47,605 nucleotides of DNA from Pedosphaera sp. Lineage in GTDB: Bacteria; Verrucomicrobiota; Verrucomicrobiia; Limisphaerales; SIBE01. Position numbers and translations under genes: made by a program. The notes under the pieces were generated by a model. The model searched no databases. It was not told the origin of the DNA and worked only from the letters and a program-made list of their open reading frames with translations. This document shows, in pieces, positions 8,093 through 16,704 of the stretch; within the stretch, counting starts at the first letter, position 1, and each line of letters begins with the position of its first letter. Where the stretch lies: contig SIBE01000004.1 in assembly GCA_009695265.1 (NCBI GenBank), positions 1 to 47,605 of the forward strand, given 5' to 3'.

Positions 8093-8227
8093 GTGACCTT
8101 GTTTCCGATCGTCGAGCGCGAACTGCGGGTCCCTTCACGGCGTCCGAACACTTACCGGGCGCGCTTCTTCACTGCCTTACCTTCTCATTTCTCCTCAGCA
8201 GCAAAGCTCGCGACGATGGGGCGGTGA
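8093..8227 (+). pseudogene. Remnant N-terminus of a second ABC-2 permease
   Basis: Starting at GTG 8093, the frame reads VTLFPIVERELRVPSRRPN. This aligns with the intact upstream permease start MTFLPVVERELRVAARRRS. The DNA just before the start also matches (TTCATCG versus CTCATCG). Similarity fades after about 28 residues and the frame stops at 8227, running into the 3' end of the opposite-strand gene. The simplest reading is a tandem duplicate whose remainder was deleted. It is absent from the ORF track because its start is GTG and it is short. Confidence 0.6.
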
Positions 8228-9117
8228 TCGGAAGCAATACCCCAATTGGGTAGCGCCAGAACATAGGTCCCGTTCGTTTTCCATTCCCGGGCCATGCCCC
8301 GGCTCACGAGGATGTAATCGATTCGGCTATAGCTATCCTCTTTGCCGTAGTGATGTGTCCATGTGATGTTGCGCGGAGGATAGCGAGGAGTTGGATTTGA
8401 CGTGTCATCGCCGTTCTTCTCGGCCGGACGGGTATCGGTCAGCGCCGTTTTGCCTCGGCCCAGGACGATTCGAATGGCTCGGGAGTCCTTCACATCATTG
8501 AAATCTCCGAGGACGACTAGGTTGGCGTCAGGATTGATCTTCAATCGAGCAACGATCGTTTCTCTCAGGACTAGAGCCTCCTGCTCTCTTAGCTCCGCTT
8601 CATCGGCCACGGCAACCGGGCGTCGGCTTTTTAAGTGAGCTGTGATCAGCGTGAAGGCGTATCGCGGATTGACTTGAATATCGATCTCAGCAAAACCTCG
8701 GCTGACCCGAAAACGCCGGCCGCCGAGCAGAAACCCCTCGCGCGTGTGCGAACGGCGGGCCACGATCGGGAATTGACTCAGGACCGCGACGTAAATATTC
8801 GTGTCGAATCCAGAGACGTGCTCCCAAAACGGATAATCGAAGCCTTCGGCCTTCAGCGAGGCGCGCAATTCGAGCAACGCGTTGGTGCCCCCGATTTCCT
8901 GAAGAGCCAGGACCTGGGGATGCAGCGCCCGAATGCTTTCGCGGATTTTGGCTTTGGCAACCGCGGGCTTCGCGGGCCGCGTGCCCGCGGCTGCGTCAAT
9001 GTAATTCTCCAAATTGTAAGTGGCGACGCTGAAAGTATCCGCACCAGACGCGCTGATCTGCGCGAGGCAAAACAGCGCGATGATGACGCAACAGCCCTTC
9101 GAAGCTCCCTTGATCAT
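8185..9117 (-). CDS. Secreted endonuclease/exonuclease/phosphatase-family protein
   Basis: The 310-residue protein has a signal peptide (residues 1-26, ending SASG). The EEP-fold motifs follow in order: FSVATYNLENY, LALQEIGG, ITAHLKS, LVVLGDFND and the C-terminal SDHRPIVASF. These supply the catalytic Asn, Glu, Asp and His residues of the DNase I-like phosphodiesterase fold. With export predicted, nutrient release from nucleic acids or phosphoesters is plausible, but substrates in this superfamily are diverse. The gene stands alone. Its 3' end overlaps the decayed permease fragment on the other strand. Confidence 0.9.
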   Translation of the reverse strand: MIKGASKGCCVIIALFCLAQISASGADTFSVATYNLENYIDAAAGTRPAKPAVAKAKIRESIRALHPQVLALQEIGGTNALLELRASLKAEGFDYPFWEHVSGFDTNIYVAVLSQFPIVARRSHTREGFLLGGRRFRVSRGFAEIDIQVNPRYAFTLITAHLKSRRPVAVADEAELREQEALVLRETIVARLKINPDANLVVLGDFNDVKDSRAIRIVLGRGKTALTDTRPAEKNGDDTSNPTPRYPPRNITWTHHYGKEDSYSRIDYILVSRGMAREWKTNGTYVLALPNWGIASDHRPIVASFAAEEK

Positions 9118-9333
9118 CGCGAAGATTTAGTGCCAGAAGAAGGAGAAGTCAAAGGACAATCCTCGGGGAATCAGGGAGCGTCGGCTACGAGGTTGAGCCC
9201 CCTGGCAAGCAAGCGCCATCTCGTGGGCTAAATCGATCCTGGAATTAAATTGAATCGGGCGATTTGGTAGAGTAATAGAATCCGGCTACATCACCACTGC
9301 TGTCATTGAAAAGAAACCGTCAGTCCAAGCGCA

Positions 9334-10731
9334 GTGCTCGCTATGCTCACGTTGCTGACAGATTATCGAAGCCGCGATTGTTCCGGTCTTACTCGCCGTG
9401 ACTTCATCAAGATTGGCGCGTTGGGTCTGGGTTCTCTTGCGTTGCCAGGCCTGCTCGCCGCGCGAGCCACAGCCGCGGCGGCTGGTCAACACGATTTTGT
9501 CAAAGACAAGTCCATCGTGTTGCTGTTTCTGGCGGGAGGCGCAAGCCACATCGAGACGTTCGATCCGCACATGGAGGCTTCGTCGGAAATCCGCAGCGTT
9601 ACCGGTGAGCTCCCGACCACGCTTTCGGGAATCACTTTCGGCGGGACTTTTCCGGGATTGGCGAAGCTGGCTCACAGAATGGCGATTGTCCGGTCGTTCA
9701 GCCATTCGGTAACCGACCACGCCAAGGCGATTCAGCATGTCCTGACCGCCGGTCATCCCGCGCGTGTGAGCATGGGATCGATTTACTCGCGGTTTCGGGG
9801 CACAAACCACCCGAGATCGGGTCTTCCAACTTACGCAGCGATCACCGCGCCCGAGGTTGATCCGCAGTATCGCACCGAGCGAGAACGCGTGCTGGTGGGC
9901 TCTGCTCCCGGTTCACTCGGCCCAGCGTTCGCCCCGTTCGATCCAAACGGCGGAGCGCCCGCAATCAAGAGCATGGAGCTTAGTATCCCGCGTCGGCAAT
10001 TTGAGGACCGCCGCTCTCTGCTCTTGGCTCTCGATCAACTCAATCGCCGGATGGATGCCTCTGGAACCATGGCCGCGATGGACCTCTACACTCAACAAGC
10101 GTTCGATGTGATTCTGCGCGGCGCGGGCGGTGCTTTTGATTTGACAAAGGAAGATCCCAAGTTGACCGCGCGCTACGACACGAGCCGATTTCAAGTGGGG
10201 AAAAAAGCTTTTCGACCCTCGACCCTCGGCCATCAAATGCTGCTGGCGCGCCGTCTCTGCGAAGCGGGCTGCGGCTTCGTCACGGTCCAGAACGCTGGCT
10301 GGGATATGCACGCCGATGGCAATAACCCGGGAATGGAATCTGGCATGGAGATGCTCGGACGGCCGCTCGACCAGGCCGTGTCGGCGTTTCTGGAGGATGT
10401 GGGATCGCGCGGGCTCAGCGACAAAATCCTGCTCGTCATCACCGGCGATTTCGGTCGAACTCCCAAGCTGAACGCTCGGGGCGGACGAGATCATTGGGCG
10501 AACTTGGGAACGCTCGCTTTTGCGGGTGGCGGATTAAAAATGGGACAGGTGATTGGCCGATCGAGCCGCAACGCGGACGAACCAGCTTCCGATCCCATCA
10601 CGCCGCAGCACCTCATGGCGACGATCATGCACACGCTTTTCGATATTGGAAAACTTCGCGTCCAACGAGGTCTTCCCAATGACCTTCTGGCCTTTGTGGA
10701 GCAAACCCAGCCAATTGCCGGTTTGTTGTAA
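9334..10731 (+). CDS. DUF1501 protein, twin-arginine signal
   Basis: The 465-residue protein begins with a Tat-like leader, LTRRDFIKIGALGLGSLALPGLL, followed by the DUF1501 body. Landmarks include SIVLLFLAGGASHIETFDP, a central SDKILLVITGDFGRTPKLN, and GRDHWANLGTLAFAGGG. DUF1501 proteins have a sulfatase/alkaline-phosphatase-like fold and are abundant in Planctomycetes and Verrucomicrobia; their reaction is not established. The ORF opens with GTG at 9334, and an ATG at 9343 is an alternative start. It ends 1 nt before the convergent ThuA-like gene, so no terminator fits between them. Confidence 0.9.
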   Translation: MLAMLTLLTDYRSRDCSGLTRRDFIKIGALGLGSLALPGLLAARATAAAAGQHDFVKDKSIVLLFLAGGASHIETFDPHMEASSEIRSVTGELPTTLSGITFGGTFPGLAKLAHRMAIVRSFSHSVTDHAKAIQHVLTAGHPARVSMGSIYSRFRGTNHPRSGLPTYAAITAPEVDPQYRTERERVLVGSAPGSLGPAFAPFDPNGGAPAIKSMELSIPRRQFEDRRSLLLALDQLNRRMDASGTMAAMDLYTQQAFDVILRGAGGAFDLTKEDPKLTARYDTSRFQVGKKAFRPSTLGHQMLLARRLCEAGCGFVTVQNAGWDMHADGNNPGMESGMEMLGRPLDQAVSAFLEDVGSRGLSDKILLVITGDFGRTPKLNARGGRDHWANLGTLAFAGGGLKMGQVIGRSSRNADEPASDPITPQHLMATIMHTLFDIGKLRVQRGLPNDLLAFVEQTQPIAGLL

Positions 10732-10732
10732 G

Positions 10733-11551
10733 CTATTTTGATGGGGCTGCGGGCTTGAGATAAGCTTTGTCCGTCTTGTGGCAGGCCCATAGGAGCCCGC
10801 GCGTGACGAGATCAAGATAGCGGTCATCGCCGACCGTGATATTGTTGTGCCCAATTGTCGTGTTGAAAACGCGGGTCTTGCCGTAATCATTGGTCCAGGC
10901 GACAACGGATTCGACTTCTTTTTCGGTCCCGTCCCTTTGCTTGACGATCTGCTTGCCGCGAGCGACAGCGTGCGCGGTGTCGAAAAGCTTGATGTTGTTG
11001 TAAAGCTCTTCGTCGATGGTCGTCCAATCACTCAACCCGCGCGTGATCTGGTGTTCTTTGTCCGTGAAATGAATGGCGATTGGCTTCTGCGGTCCATGCG
11101 CGCTCGACTGGATGCCGATGAACTTGAACCAATCGTCTGTTCCGGTGCGATAGCAGTGCATGGCGCAATGGAGATTCACCGCTGCGATTCCACCTTGGTG
11201 CGCGGCGAGAATATTCTGGACGTAGGGCATCTCCTTCACGTCGGCGGAGCATTCGTCGTGAATCACCACGTCGTAGGTCTTCGCCCAATCGGGCTTGTCG
11301 TAGATATCAAAGCGCGCCTTGGTGCTCTTGTCGGGAGAATAGACGATATCGACTTGGACATGAGCGCGCTTTTCGATGCCTTCTTTCAGAATGTCCTTTT
11401 GCTTGGCGTAGTCATGACAACAGCCGCCAAGAATCAGCAGCGCGCGAAGCGGTTTTGTGGGCGCGTCGGCTGCCCAGGTTGATGAAACAAGCGCGAGGAA
11501 CACCAGAGCTTGAACACAGAGAGTTGCTACAATTTTCGGAAAGGGTTTCAT
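10733..11551 (-). CDS. ThuA-like domain protein, secreted
   Basis: From the ATG at 11551 the protein has about 272 residues, with a signal peptide ending SSTWAADA. A ThuA-like (glutamine-amidotransferase-like) domain follows: RALLILGGCCHDYAKQKDILKEGI, DVVIHDECSAD, GGIAAVNLHCAMH, HQITRGLSDW and the closing RVFNTTIGHNNIT. ThuA-like proteins occur widely in secreted sugar-processing sets of PVC bacteria; the biochemical role is unsettled. The ORF-track start at 11572 is a TTG with a poorer leader, so the internal ATG is preferred. Convergent with the DUF1501 gene. Confidence 0.88.
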   Translation of the reverse strand: MKPFPKIVATLCVQALVFLALVSSTWAADAPTKPLRALLILGGCCHDYAKQKDILKEGIEKRAHVQVDIVYSPDKSTKARFDIYDKPDWAKTYDVVIHDECSADVKEMPYVQNILAAHQGGIAAVNLHCAMHCYRTGTDDWFKFIGIQSSAHGPQKPIAIHFTDKEHQITRGLSDWTTIDEELYNNIKLFDTAHAVARGKQIVKQRDGTEKEVESVVAWTNDYGKTRVFNTTIGHNNITVGDDRYLDLVTRGLLWACHKTDKAYLKPAAPSK

Positions 11552-11735
11552 ACTGGAGACTATAGGCCTCAAGCCGATCGATTCGCAACGGAATTAGTCG
11601 AAAACCCAGCCATCCTCGAACGCGCAACAACCAAACCGCGGAGCCGCGATGCGGCCGTCGGGAGACACGCATCGCTGACTGGCTCTTCCATGAATCTGAA
11701 ACGAAAGCCTGGTGTTCTGTCGGTATGGACGTTGG

Positions 11736-12665
11736 CTATCTGACAATGGCTAGCGCGATAGCGCCAGCGACGGCAATCAGGCCTCCAATGATCGAGCGCG
11801 TGGTCGGTTGCTCTCCTTCAACCAGTCTTGCAAAGGGAATCACAACCAACGGCGTCGTGGCCACAATCGGCAACACGATGGCGGTCGGCGTCCCGGCCAA
11901 AGCCCATTGAAAGCAGCTGACACCAAGCGTAGGACCGGCGATGGCATTGATCACGACCCAATACCACGCGCGATTCCATCTGCTGGCTTCGCTCACTGAA
12001 CGGGCCGTTTGATCGCCCGATGTTTCCTGAACCTGCGTCCAACGCCTGCGTTGCTGGAGCACAATGAAGGAGATCCCGGCAACCATCCATCCGGCGATGA
12101 TCCGTTGGTAAGCGGCGCTCATGCCATCGATCGACTCCCCAGAAAGCTCCGTAAGCTCATACGCTTTGCGGCTGAGGACTGCGCCAAATCCCTGGCCGAA
12201 ACCACCCACAATGCCGTAGAGAACACCCGTGATCAGGTCTCCACGGCTTAGGCCCAAGTGTTTGCTTGGCGCCAAGGCGATCGAGACACCAATTAAAATC
12301 GTGGCGCCCCACAGCATTTGAAGCGAACTCAGTTTTGTTCCCAGCCAAGCCCATTCCACCACGCCTCCCGAAATGGCCGCAGAGCAGTGGACAAGCATGA
12401 TGGTAAGCCGGGAGCCTAACTTCGGCAGAGCTTGATAAAGCGCGAGATCACCGATCCCGAAGCCGACGTACCCGCTCAAGAGGAAGAAAGAAAATCCGTT
12501 ACCGGAAAATCCTTTACCGAAACTGTGAGCCCACAGTCCGAGAAGGCATGTCGCCAGGGTGATCCGCCAAAAGTTTGCTTCGATTCCTCCGAGGATTTTC
12601 GCCATGCGACTCGCGGACACAGCCGAGATTGCAAAGAGGACTGTTGTCAGCATCGCCGGTAACAT
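11736..12665 (-). CDS. DMT-superfamily transporter (EamA type)
   Basis: From ATG 12665 the protein has about 309 residues and ten predicted membrane helices in two five-helix EamA repeats. It begins MLPAMLTTVLFAISAVSASRMA, and the second half opens with DLITGVLYGIVGGFGQG. Helix ends such as ATTPLVVIPFARLVEGEQPTTRSIIGGLIAVAG are typical of drug/metabolite exporters. The 50 residues ahead of this Met in the ORF track are hydrophilic and unlike the family, so they are left out. Substrate cannot be predicted. It is a single gene with no operon partner. Confidence 0.87.
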   Translation of the reverse strand: MLPAMLTTVLFAISAVSASRMAKILGGIEANFWRITLATCLLGLWAHSFGKGFSGNGFSFFLLSGYVGFGIGDLALYQALPKLGSRLTIMLVHCSAAISGGVVEWAWLGTKLSSLQMLWGATILIGVSIALAPSKHLGLSRGDLITGVLYGIVGGFGQGFGAVLSRKAYELTELSGESIDGMSAAYQRIIAGWMVAGISFIVLQQRRRWTQVQETSGDQTARSVSEASRWNRAWYWVVINAIAGPTLGVSCFQWALAGTPTAIVLPIVATTPLVVIPFARLVEGEQPTTRSIIGGLIAVAGAIALAIVR

Positions 12666-13028
12666 GGCGGTGTAGTTTGTCGGTCCCTGCCTGCTTGTCA
12701 CGCACCGATTGGAGCCTTCAAAGCAGACGTTCACGCGTGAGTTCGTGTCTTGAATTTGAGCGGCGTGTCTAATTCGAAGACACGTCCTCTCAGCGAGTTC
12801 GCGCCGACGTTCCATTTTGCACGGAAATACGAGACGGTACGGCGATTGCTTTAGCTTTTTCCGTAGATGATCACACGGAAGAAAAACTTGAAGACTGAGA
12901 TTCTGAATACCTCCGAAGTTACCGTCGAGCAGACAGCGAATCGGGCTGACGGCAGAGAATCCGTGAGCAACACAACGACGTGATGATTATTTTGTAAACG
13001 TTAAGAACAAACCAACGCTCCAATTTCC

Positions 13029-13448
13029 ATGGACCCAAAACTCGAAGAACTAGCTCAATACATCCGTGCAACTCTGCCCCAAGCCAAAGCGATATCCCAC
13101 CTCAATATCAACGAACAGGCGCGGATCGTGACGTTCACTTGGCACGCGCGACAATTTATCGTCAAGACCAGTTACGAAGTGCTCGAATTAAAAGGAACCA
13201 CTCTTTTTATCACGGGAGCTTCGATGTTAATTCAGGCAGCGTTCACCAAGAAGGATAAGAATGAGAAAGTCCTCACGGCCGTAGGTGAGACGCTCGAGCA
13301 GGTTATGGATATGACAAATAAACACCAGACAGAAAAAGCGTTGAGCTTGTTGGATATGGTCAAGCAGACGCTCCAAAAACTCATTAACGCGAACGCCAGA
13401 TCGATTAAGCCGAAACAAGCGCAGGGAGTTGCGATGAGGGGAGCCTAA
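13029..13448 (+). CDS. Hypothetical protein, 139 residues
   Basis: No family is recognised. The N-terminal half reads like an alpha/beta domain (LEELAQYIRATLPQAKAISHLNINEQARIVTFTWHARQFIVKTSYEVLEL). The C-terminal half is helical, with heptad-like spacing (EKVLTAVGETLEQVMDMTNKHQ) and a basic tail. There is no signal peptide or membrane segment, so it should be cytoplasmic. Codon use looks natural and the reverse strand offers only shadows. The upstream stretch GATTATTTTGTAAACGTTAAG is AT-rich and may hold a promoter. Downstream is a strong hairpin. Confidence 0.6.
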   Translation: MDPKLEELAQYIRATLPQAKAISHLNINEQARIVTFTWHARQFIVKTSYEVLELKGTTLFITGASMLIQAAFTKKDKNEKVLTAVGETLEQVMDMTNKHQTEKALSLLDMVKQTLQKLINANARSIKPKQAQGVAMRGA

Positions 13449-13476
13449 GGCATTGGATTCTGAGGGGTTCTCTTCC

Positions 13477-13512
13477 CTCGTTCTTCGCAAGAATGGAAAG
13501 CGAAGAAACGAG
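13477..13512. terminator. Hairpin between convergent genes
   Basis: CTCGTTCTTCGC and GCGAAGAAACGAG form a 12-bp stem with one bulged A around an 11-nt loop. It sits between the ends of the plus-strand hypothetical gene and the minus-strand DNRLRE gene. No T tract follows directly (the nearest run is at 13540-13545), so a bidirectional terminator is likely but not certain. Confidence 0.5.
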
Positions 13513-13569
13513 ACGACTGGCACTGGTCTCGGTCTAGCATTTTTTCGAGTTATTCCTCGCTCAATTTAG

Positions 13570-14508
13570 TCACGGCGATTTCTCTCCGCTGGCGATGCGG
13601 AAAACGCCATCCGCCGCCCCCGAGAGGAACGTTGCGGAATTCGAATTTAGAGGGGTTCCGACATTGACCCAAATCGTTTCGCCCACCTTCTGCTTCTGCT
13701 GAACCTGATAAGGCGGACGGCCCCCAGTCCACCTGACGCTCACCTTCGTGCTCTCCAAGGAGATACTGCTGATTCGGAACTCTAACTCAGGGGCGTCGTA
13801 GTTGACCACCAACGTGGCGGCATTACTGGCATCTTCACGAGAGCCGAAGCGGCGCGCGGTTTGAGGTACATTCTCGGATTGGCTGATGAGCATCCAGCCA
13901 AAATTCAAGCCGCTGTCATCGGCCCATGACTGCACATCCGCGACCAGGTTCGTGTTTGATCCGAAACCGTAGGCCCCAATGCCGCCCACAGCGGCTGTGG
14001 CACTGACGACAGAGGAAAAATCAGTCGGCGCAACTCCTCCAGCTTGACTCCAAGGAGCGGAAGGGGCGGCGCGCATAAGCCATGTGGCATCGCCTGCCGC
14101 GGCGGGAGCGCCGCTGTTACCAACACCTGTGGTGGGATCGCCCTTGCCTTCTCCCCAAGACCGGAAAACCCGCCGCACCTCGAAAGTTGAACTCGGGCCC
14201 ACACCCGGAGCAAAGGTCACCTTCAAAGCCAATACCGCGGAGGTAATCCGCGACGACTTAGGAATGCGACTGAGATCAAACTTAAATAACCCTCGAGTCG
14301 TGTATGGAAGGTTGGTGTTCGGTTTTGGACTCCCCGTGGAACCCGCCGAGACGTGAGGGTAGCCACCAAAGTTATTCGAGGGATAAAACTCATGAACCAT
14401 AGTGTCGGCAATAGGTGTCAATGTGACCGTTTCACCTTCAATTCTAAGAACCGACGCAAGCAGCACCCACCACACGGCCAATCTAAAACGATCTGTTTGT
14501 TTCATCAT
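13570..14508 (-). CDS. DNRLRE-domain secreted protein
   Basis: The 312-residue protein has a signal peptide (residues 1-25) and a DNRLRE beta-sandwich domain: VTLTPIADTMVHEFYPSNNFGG, then TRGLFKFDLSRIPKSSRITSAVLAL, SWADDSGLNFGWMLIS and FGSREDASNAATLVVNYD. These domains are common in large exported proteins that carry other modules. Here a short Ig-like tail follows (KVSVRWTGGRPPYQVQQK) and ends GVFRIASGEKSP. The start is an ATGATG preceded by GGAAGAA. Extracellular carbohydrate or matrix binding is plausible; no catalytic residues are evident. Confidence 0.83.
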   Translation of the reverse strand: MMKQTDRFRLAVWWVLLASVLRIEGETVTLTPIADTMVHEFYPSNNFGGYPHVSAGSTGSPKPNTNLPYTTRGLFKFDLSRIPKSSRITSAVLALKVTFAPGVGPSSTFEVRRVFRSWGEGKGDPTTGVGNSGAPAAAGDATWLMRAAPSAPWSQAGGVAPTDFSSVVSATAAVGGIGAYGFGSNTNLVADVQSWADDSGLNFGWMLISQSENVPQTARRFGSREDASNAATLVVNYDAPELEFRISSISLESTKVSVRWTGGRPPYQVQQKQKVGETIWVNVGTPLNSNSATFLSGAADGVFRIASGEKSP

Positions 14509-14746
14509 ATTTCTTCCACGGCAATTAGGGGCGCACGGCCATCCGACTGTTCAAATCCGCTCGCACCACGAGTAACAGAGAGCCGCATATACTGGAGCCT
14601 GAAAAAGGGATAATTCCAAGTTGTTTTGTGATCCAAATGGCGTAATCACAGCAAGGATGCTCGCTTGACGCTAATTCGTTCCGACTCCAACCTGCTGCAA
14701 GATTCGAGCAATCAGACTAACACACTAATCGATTCAGACGCAGTTT

Positions 14747-16147
14747 ATGAGCGCTATGATTCAGCAAAAAAACGCGGGTAACCCAACCGAAATTCCGACC
14801 ATCTCCCGACCCGAGGAAAGGGCGGCTGCAGAGGATCGACGGAAGGCGTATGCGTATCGTTTTCCCCGGGATCGCCGACAACTCGCCAGCAAGTTTTCAG
14901 TTGCAGAAAGCGCGCGCCGACTTCGCCGCTTTTTTTACTTCGAGCGACGCTTGATGCAGGCGCTGGGAGCTTGGACCTTATCGATTCGCGAATTCGAAGT
15001 GAAGCTTGAGACTGGCCGCCACATCTTCTTTCATGCGGATGCCGCAAGGCAATTGCGGGAGCGGCTCAGCGAGCAGGAGATGCGGTTGACGGGCATCGAT
15101 GAATTCCGCGACAGCGAGATCGACCGCTTCATCGAGGAACTCCTCAGCGCGACCGACGCGCCGGAGCTTTTGGTTGGAATTCATCAGGTGGCCGGCCGGG
15201 CATTGGAGAAAGCCTATCGACATCACATCGACGATTCCGATCCAATCACCGACGCGCCCACCATCCGTGTTTTGAAGCGAATTCTAGCCGATTACGAGCC
15301 AATGCTCGAATGGTCCGAAGCTGCAATAACCGCTTACATCGAGGGCGGAGTTGAAGAGAGCGGCCTGGCTTCTTGGCGGTGGCATTTGCAGCGACTGTTG
15401 GGCAGCATTGGAGGGGTTGCGGGAGCTGACCCAGTCAACGCTGAACCAAGCCCGTTGCGCATTGCCGCGAAGTCGTTTCAGCGCGGCACTGTTCCTCTCC
15501 GCGATGTCCGCTTCGAAACGTTCAAGAACACTGGCGACTACGATACGGCTGATGGAGAGGCACGATTTCCAGCCGATTCGTATGAGAGCCTGCGTCTCCG
15601 GTTCATTCGCACGCAACGGGACGAGGTGGACGCTATCGAGGCGTTCGGAACTTTCATCTGGGATATTCGTTTCAAGAATTTTCAAGCCGAGTACGATCTG
15701 GCCCGCATCACTTGGGATGAGGCGCGGCATACCGAGATCGGCCACAGGGCTTTGCTGGCGGCTGGTTACGATCCATTTGAACTCCGGAACCGGCTGATTG
15801 GATCAACGTGCCGCGGCCCGATGGACCCGGCTTTCGCGATGGCCGAGATCAACCTTTTCGGAGAGGTCGGCGTGCTAAAGACGATCAATGGATTGATCGA
15901 AGCCGCGCAGCAAAGGGACGATGCTTTGATGGTGCATATTGCCGATGTTATCCGCGCGGACGAACGCACCCACGTTCGCAAAGGCCAGCACATCTTGAAG
16001 TGCATGACGACCTTGGGCAGCCGCGAGTTGGAATTGAGAACCCGCGAACTCTTCACCGAATGCCTAGTGAGCCTGGGTGCTGTGAAACCAGATATGGATG
16101 TGTTCACGGTGTCGCGCGAAGACATCGAGCACCTGGTCGGAGAGTAG
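14747..16147 (+). CDS. Ferritin-like diiron-fold protein
   Basis: The 466-residue, largely helical cytoplasmic protein has two ExxH-type iron-ligand motifs, DEARH (about 323-327) and DERTH (about 404-408). Each is preceded by a helix with spaced Glu residues (RDEVDAIEAF and AEINLFGEVG). That is the four-helix ligand arrangement of ferritin-like diiron proteins. The N-terminal half (RRFFYFERRLMQALGAWTLSIREFEVKLETGRH) adds a long helical domain. Oxygenase, oxidase or iron-storage roles are all possible. The LsrG-like and Fe-ADH genes follow on the same strand, which favours an oxidative catabolic role. The fold is inferred from motif spacing only. Confidence 0.68.
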   Translation: MSAMIQQKNAGNPTEIPTISRPEERAAAEDRRKAYAYRFPRDRRQLASKFSVAESARRLRRFFYFERRLMQALGAWTLSIREFEVKLETGRHIFFHADAARQLRERLSEQEMRLTGIDEFRDSEIDRFIEELLSATDAPELLVGIHQVAGRALEKAYRHHIDDSDPITDAPTIRVLKRILADYEPMLEWSEAAITAYIEGGVEESGLASWRWHLQRLLGSIGGVAGADPVNAEPSPLRIAAKSFQRGTVPLRDVRFETFKNTGDYDTADGEARFPADSYESLRLRFIRTQRDEVDAIEAFGTFIWDIRFKNFQAEYDLARITWDEARHTEIGHRALLAAGYDPFELRNRLIGSTCRGPMDPAFAMAEINLFGEVGVLKTINGLIEAAQQRDDALMVHIADVIRADERTHVRKGQHILKCMTTLGSRELELRTRELFTECLVSLGAVKPDMDVFTVSREDIEHLVGE

Positions 16148-16236
16148 TCGGGATTCAATATCCGATCGCGGTTTCAGTGGAGGCTTGATTATTCTTTCGC
16201 CTTGCTCACGATGGCAGCGCAACGAAAGGGAACATC

Positions 16237-16542
16237 ATGTTGATCATCCATGTCCATGTGAAGGTAAAGCCCGACCATGTGGAGGCCTTCCGCAAAGCGT
16301 CGTTGGAGAATGCGCGTTGCAGCATTGAGGAATCGGGGATCGCCCGATTCGATGTGCTCCAGCAGTCCGATCAGCCGACATGTTTTTTGCTCAACGAGGT
16401 CTATCGCAGCGATGAAGCTCAGGCGAAGCACAAGGAAACAGAGCACTACAAGCTTTGGCGCGACACTGTGGCTCCGATGATGGCCGAACCCCGGACCAGC
16501 GTGAAGTTGACGAATGTTTATCCTGACGATCACAATTGGTAG
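16237..16542 (+). CDS. LsrG/YgiN-like ABM-domain protein (putative quinol monooxygenase or AI-2 isomerase-like)
   Basis: The 101-residue protein is a single antibiotic-biosynthesis-monooxygenase (ABM) dimeric alpha/beta barrel domain. The stretch ARFDVLQQSDQPTCFLLNEVY, followed by HKETEHYKLWRDTVAPMMAEPR, closely parallels LsrG (FDVLQ, HKTTPHYK). LsrG acts on phosphorylated autoinducer-2, but relatives include cofactor-free oxygenases, so function is open. It lies 89 nt after the ferritin-like gene and 162 nt before the Fe-ADH gene, with AAGGGAACATC just ahead of its ATG. A second ABM protein of a different subgroup occurs at 28420. Confidence 0.85.
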   Translation: MLIIHVHVKVKPDHVEAFRKASLENARCSIEESGIARFDVLQQSDQPTCFLLNEVYRSDEAQAKHKETEHYKLWRDTVAPMMAEPRTSVKLTNVYPDDHNW

Positions 16543-16611
16543 AGCTTTCGATGAGTCGCAGCCGGCATTTCATCTGGTCGAAGCTCAGCCGCACCTGTTC
16601 AATCGAATGAT

Positions 16612-16654
16612 CCCCTCACCCTAACTCTCTCCCCTCTGATCGGGCGAGGGAAGG
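16612..16654. repeat. REP-like palindromic intergenic element
   Basis: The sequence CCCCTCACCCTAACTCTCT, then CCCCTCTGATCGGGCGAGGG, is an imperfect inverted repeat. Related CCCTCACCCTAACCCTCTCCCC elements are scattered between genes in many bacterial genomes. Only one copy was seen in this window, so its repeat status rests on resemblance. It lies between the LsrG-like and Fe-ADH genes. Confidence 0.4.
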
Positions 16655-16704
16655 TAGATCACCGGGTTGCTCCGGTAACGCTCTTCAAACTGACACGTAT
16701 CTCT

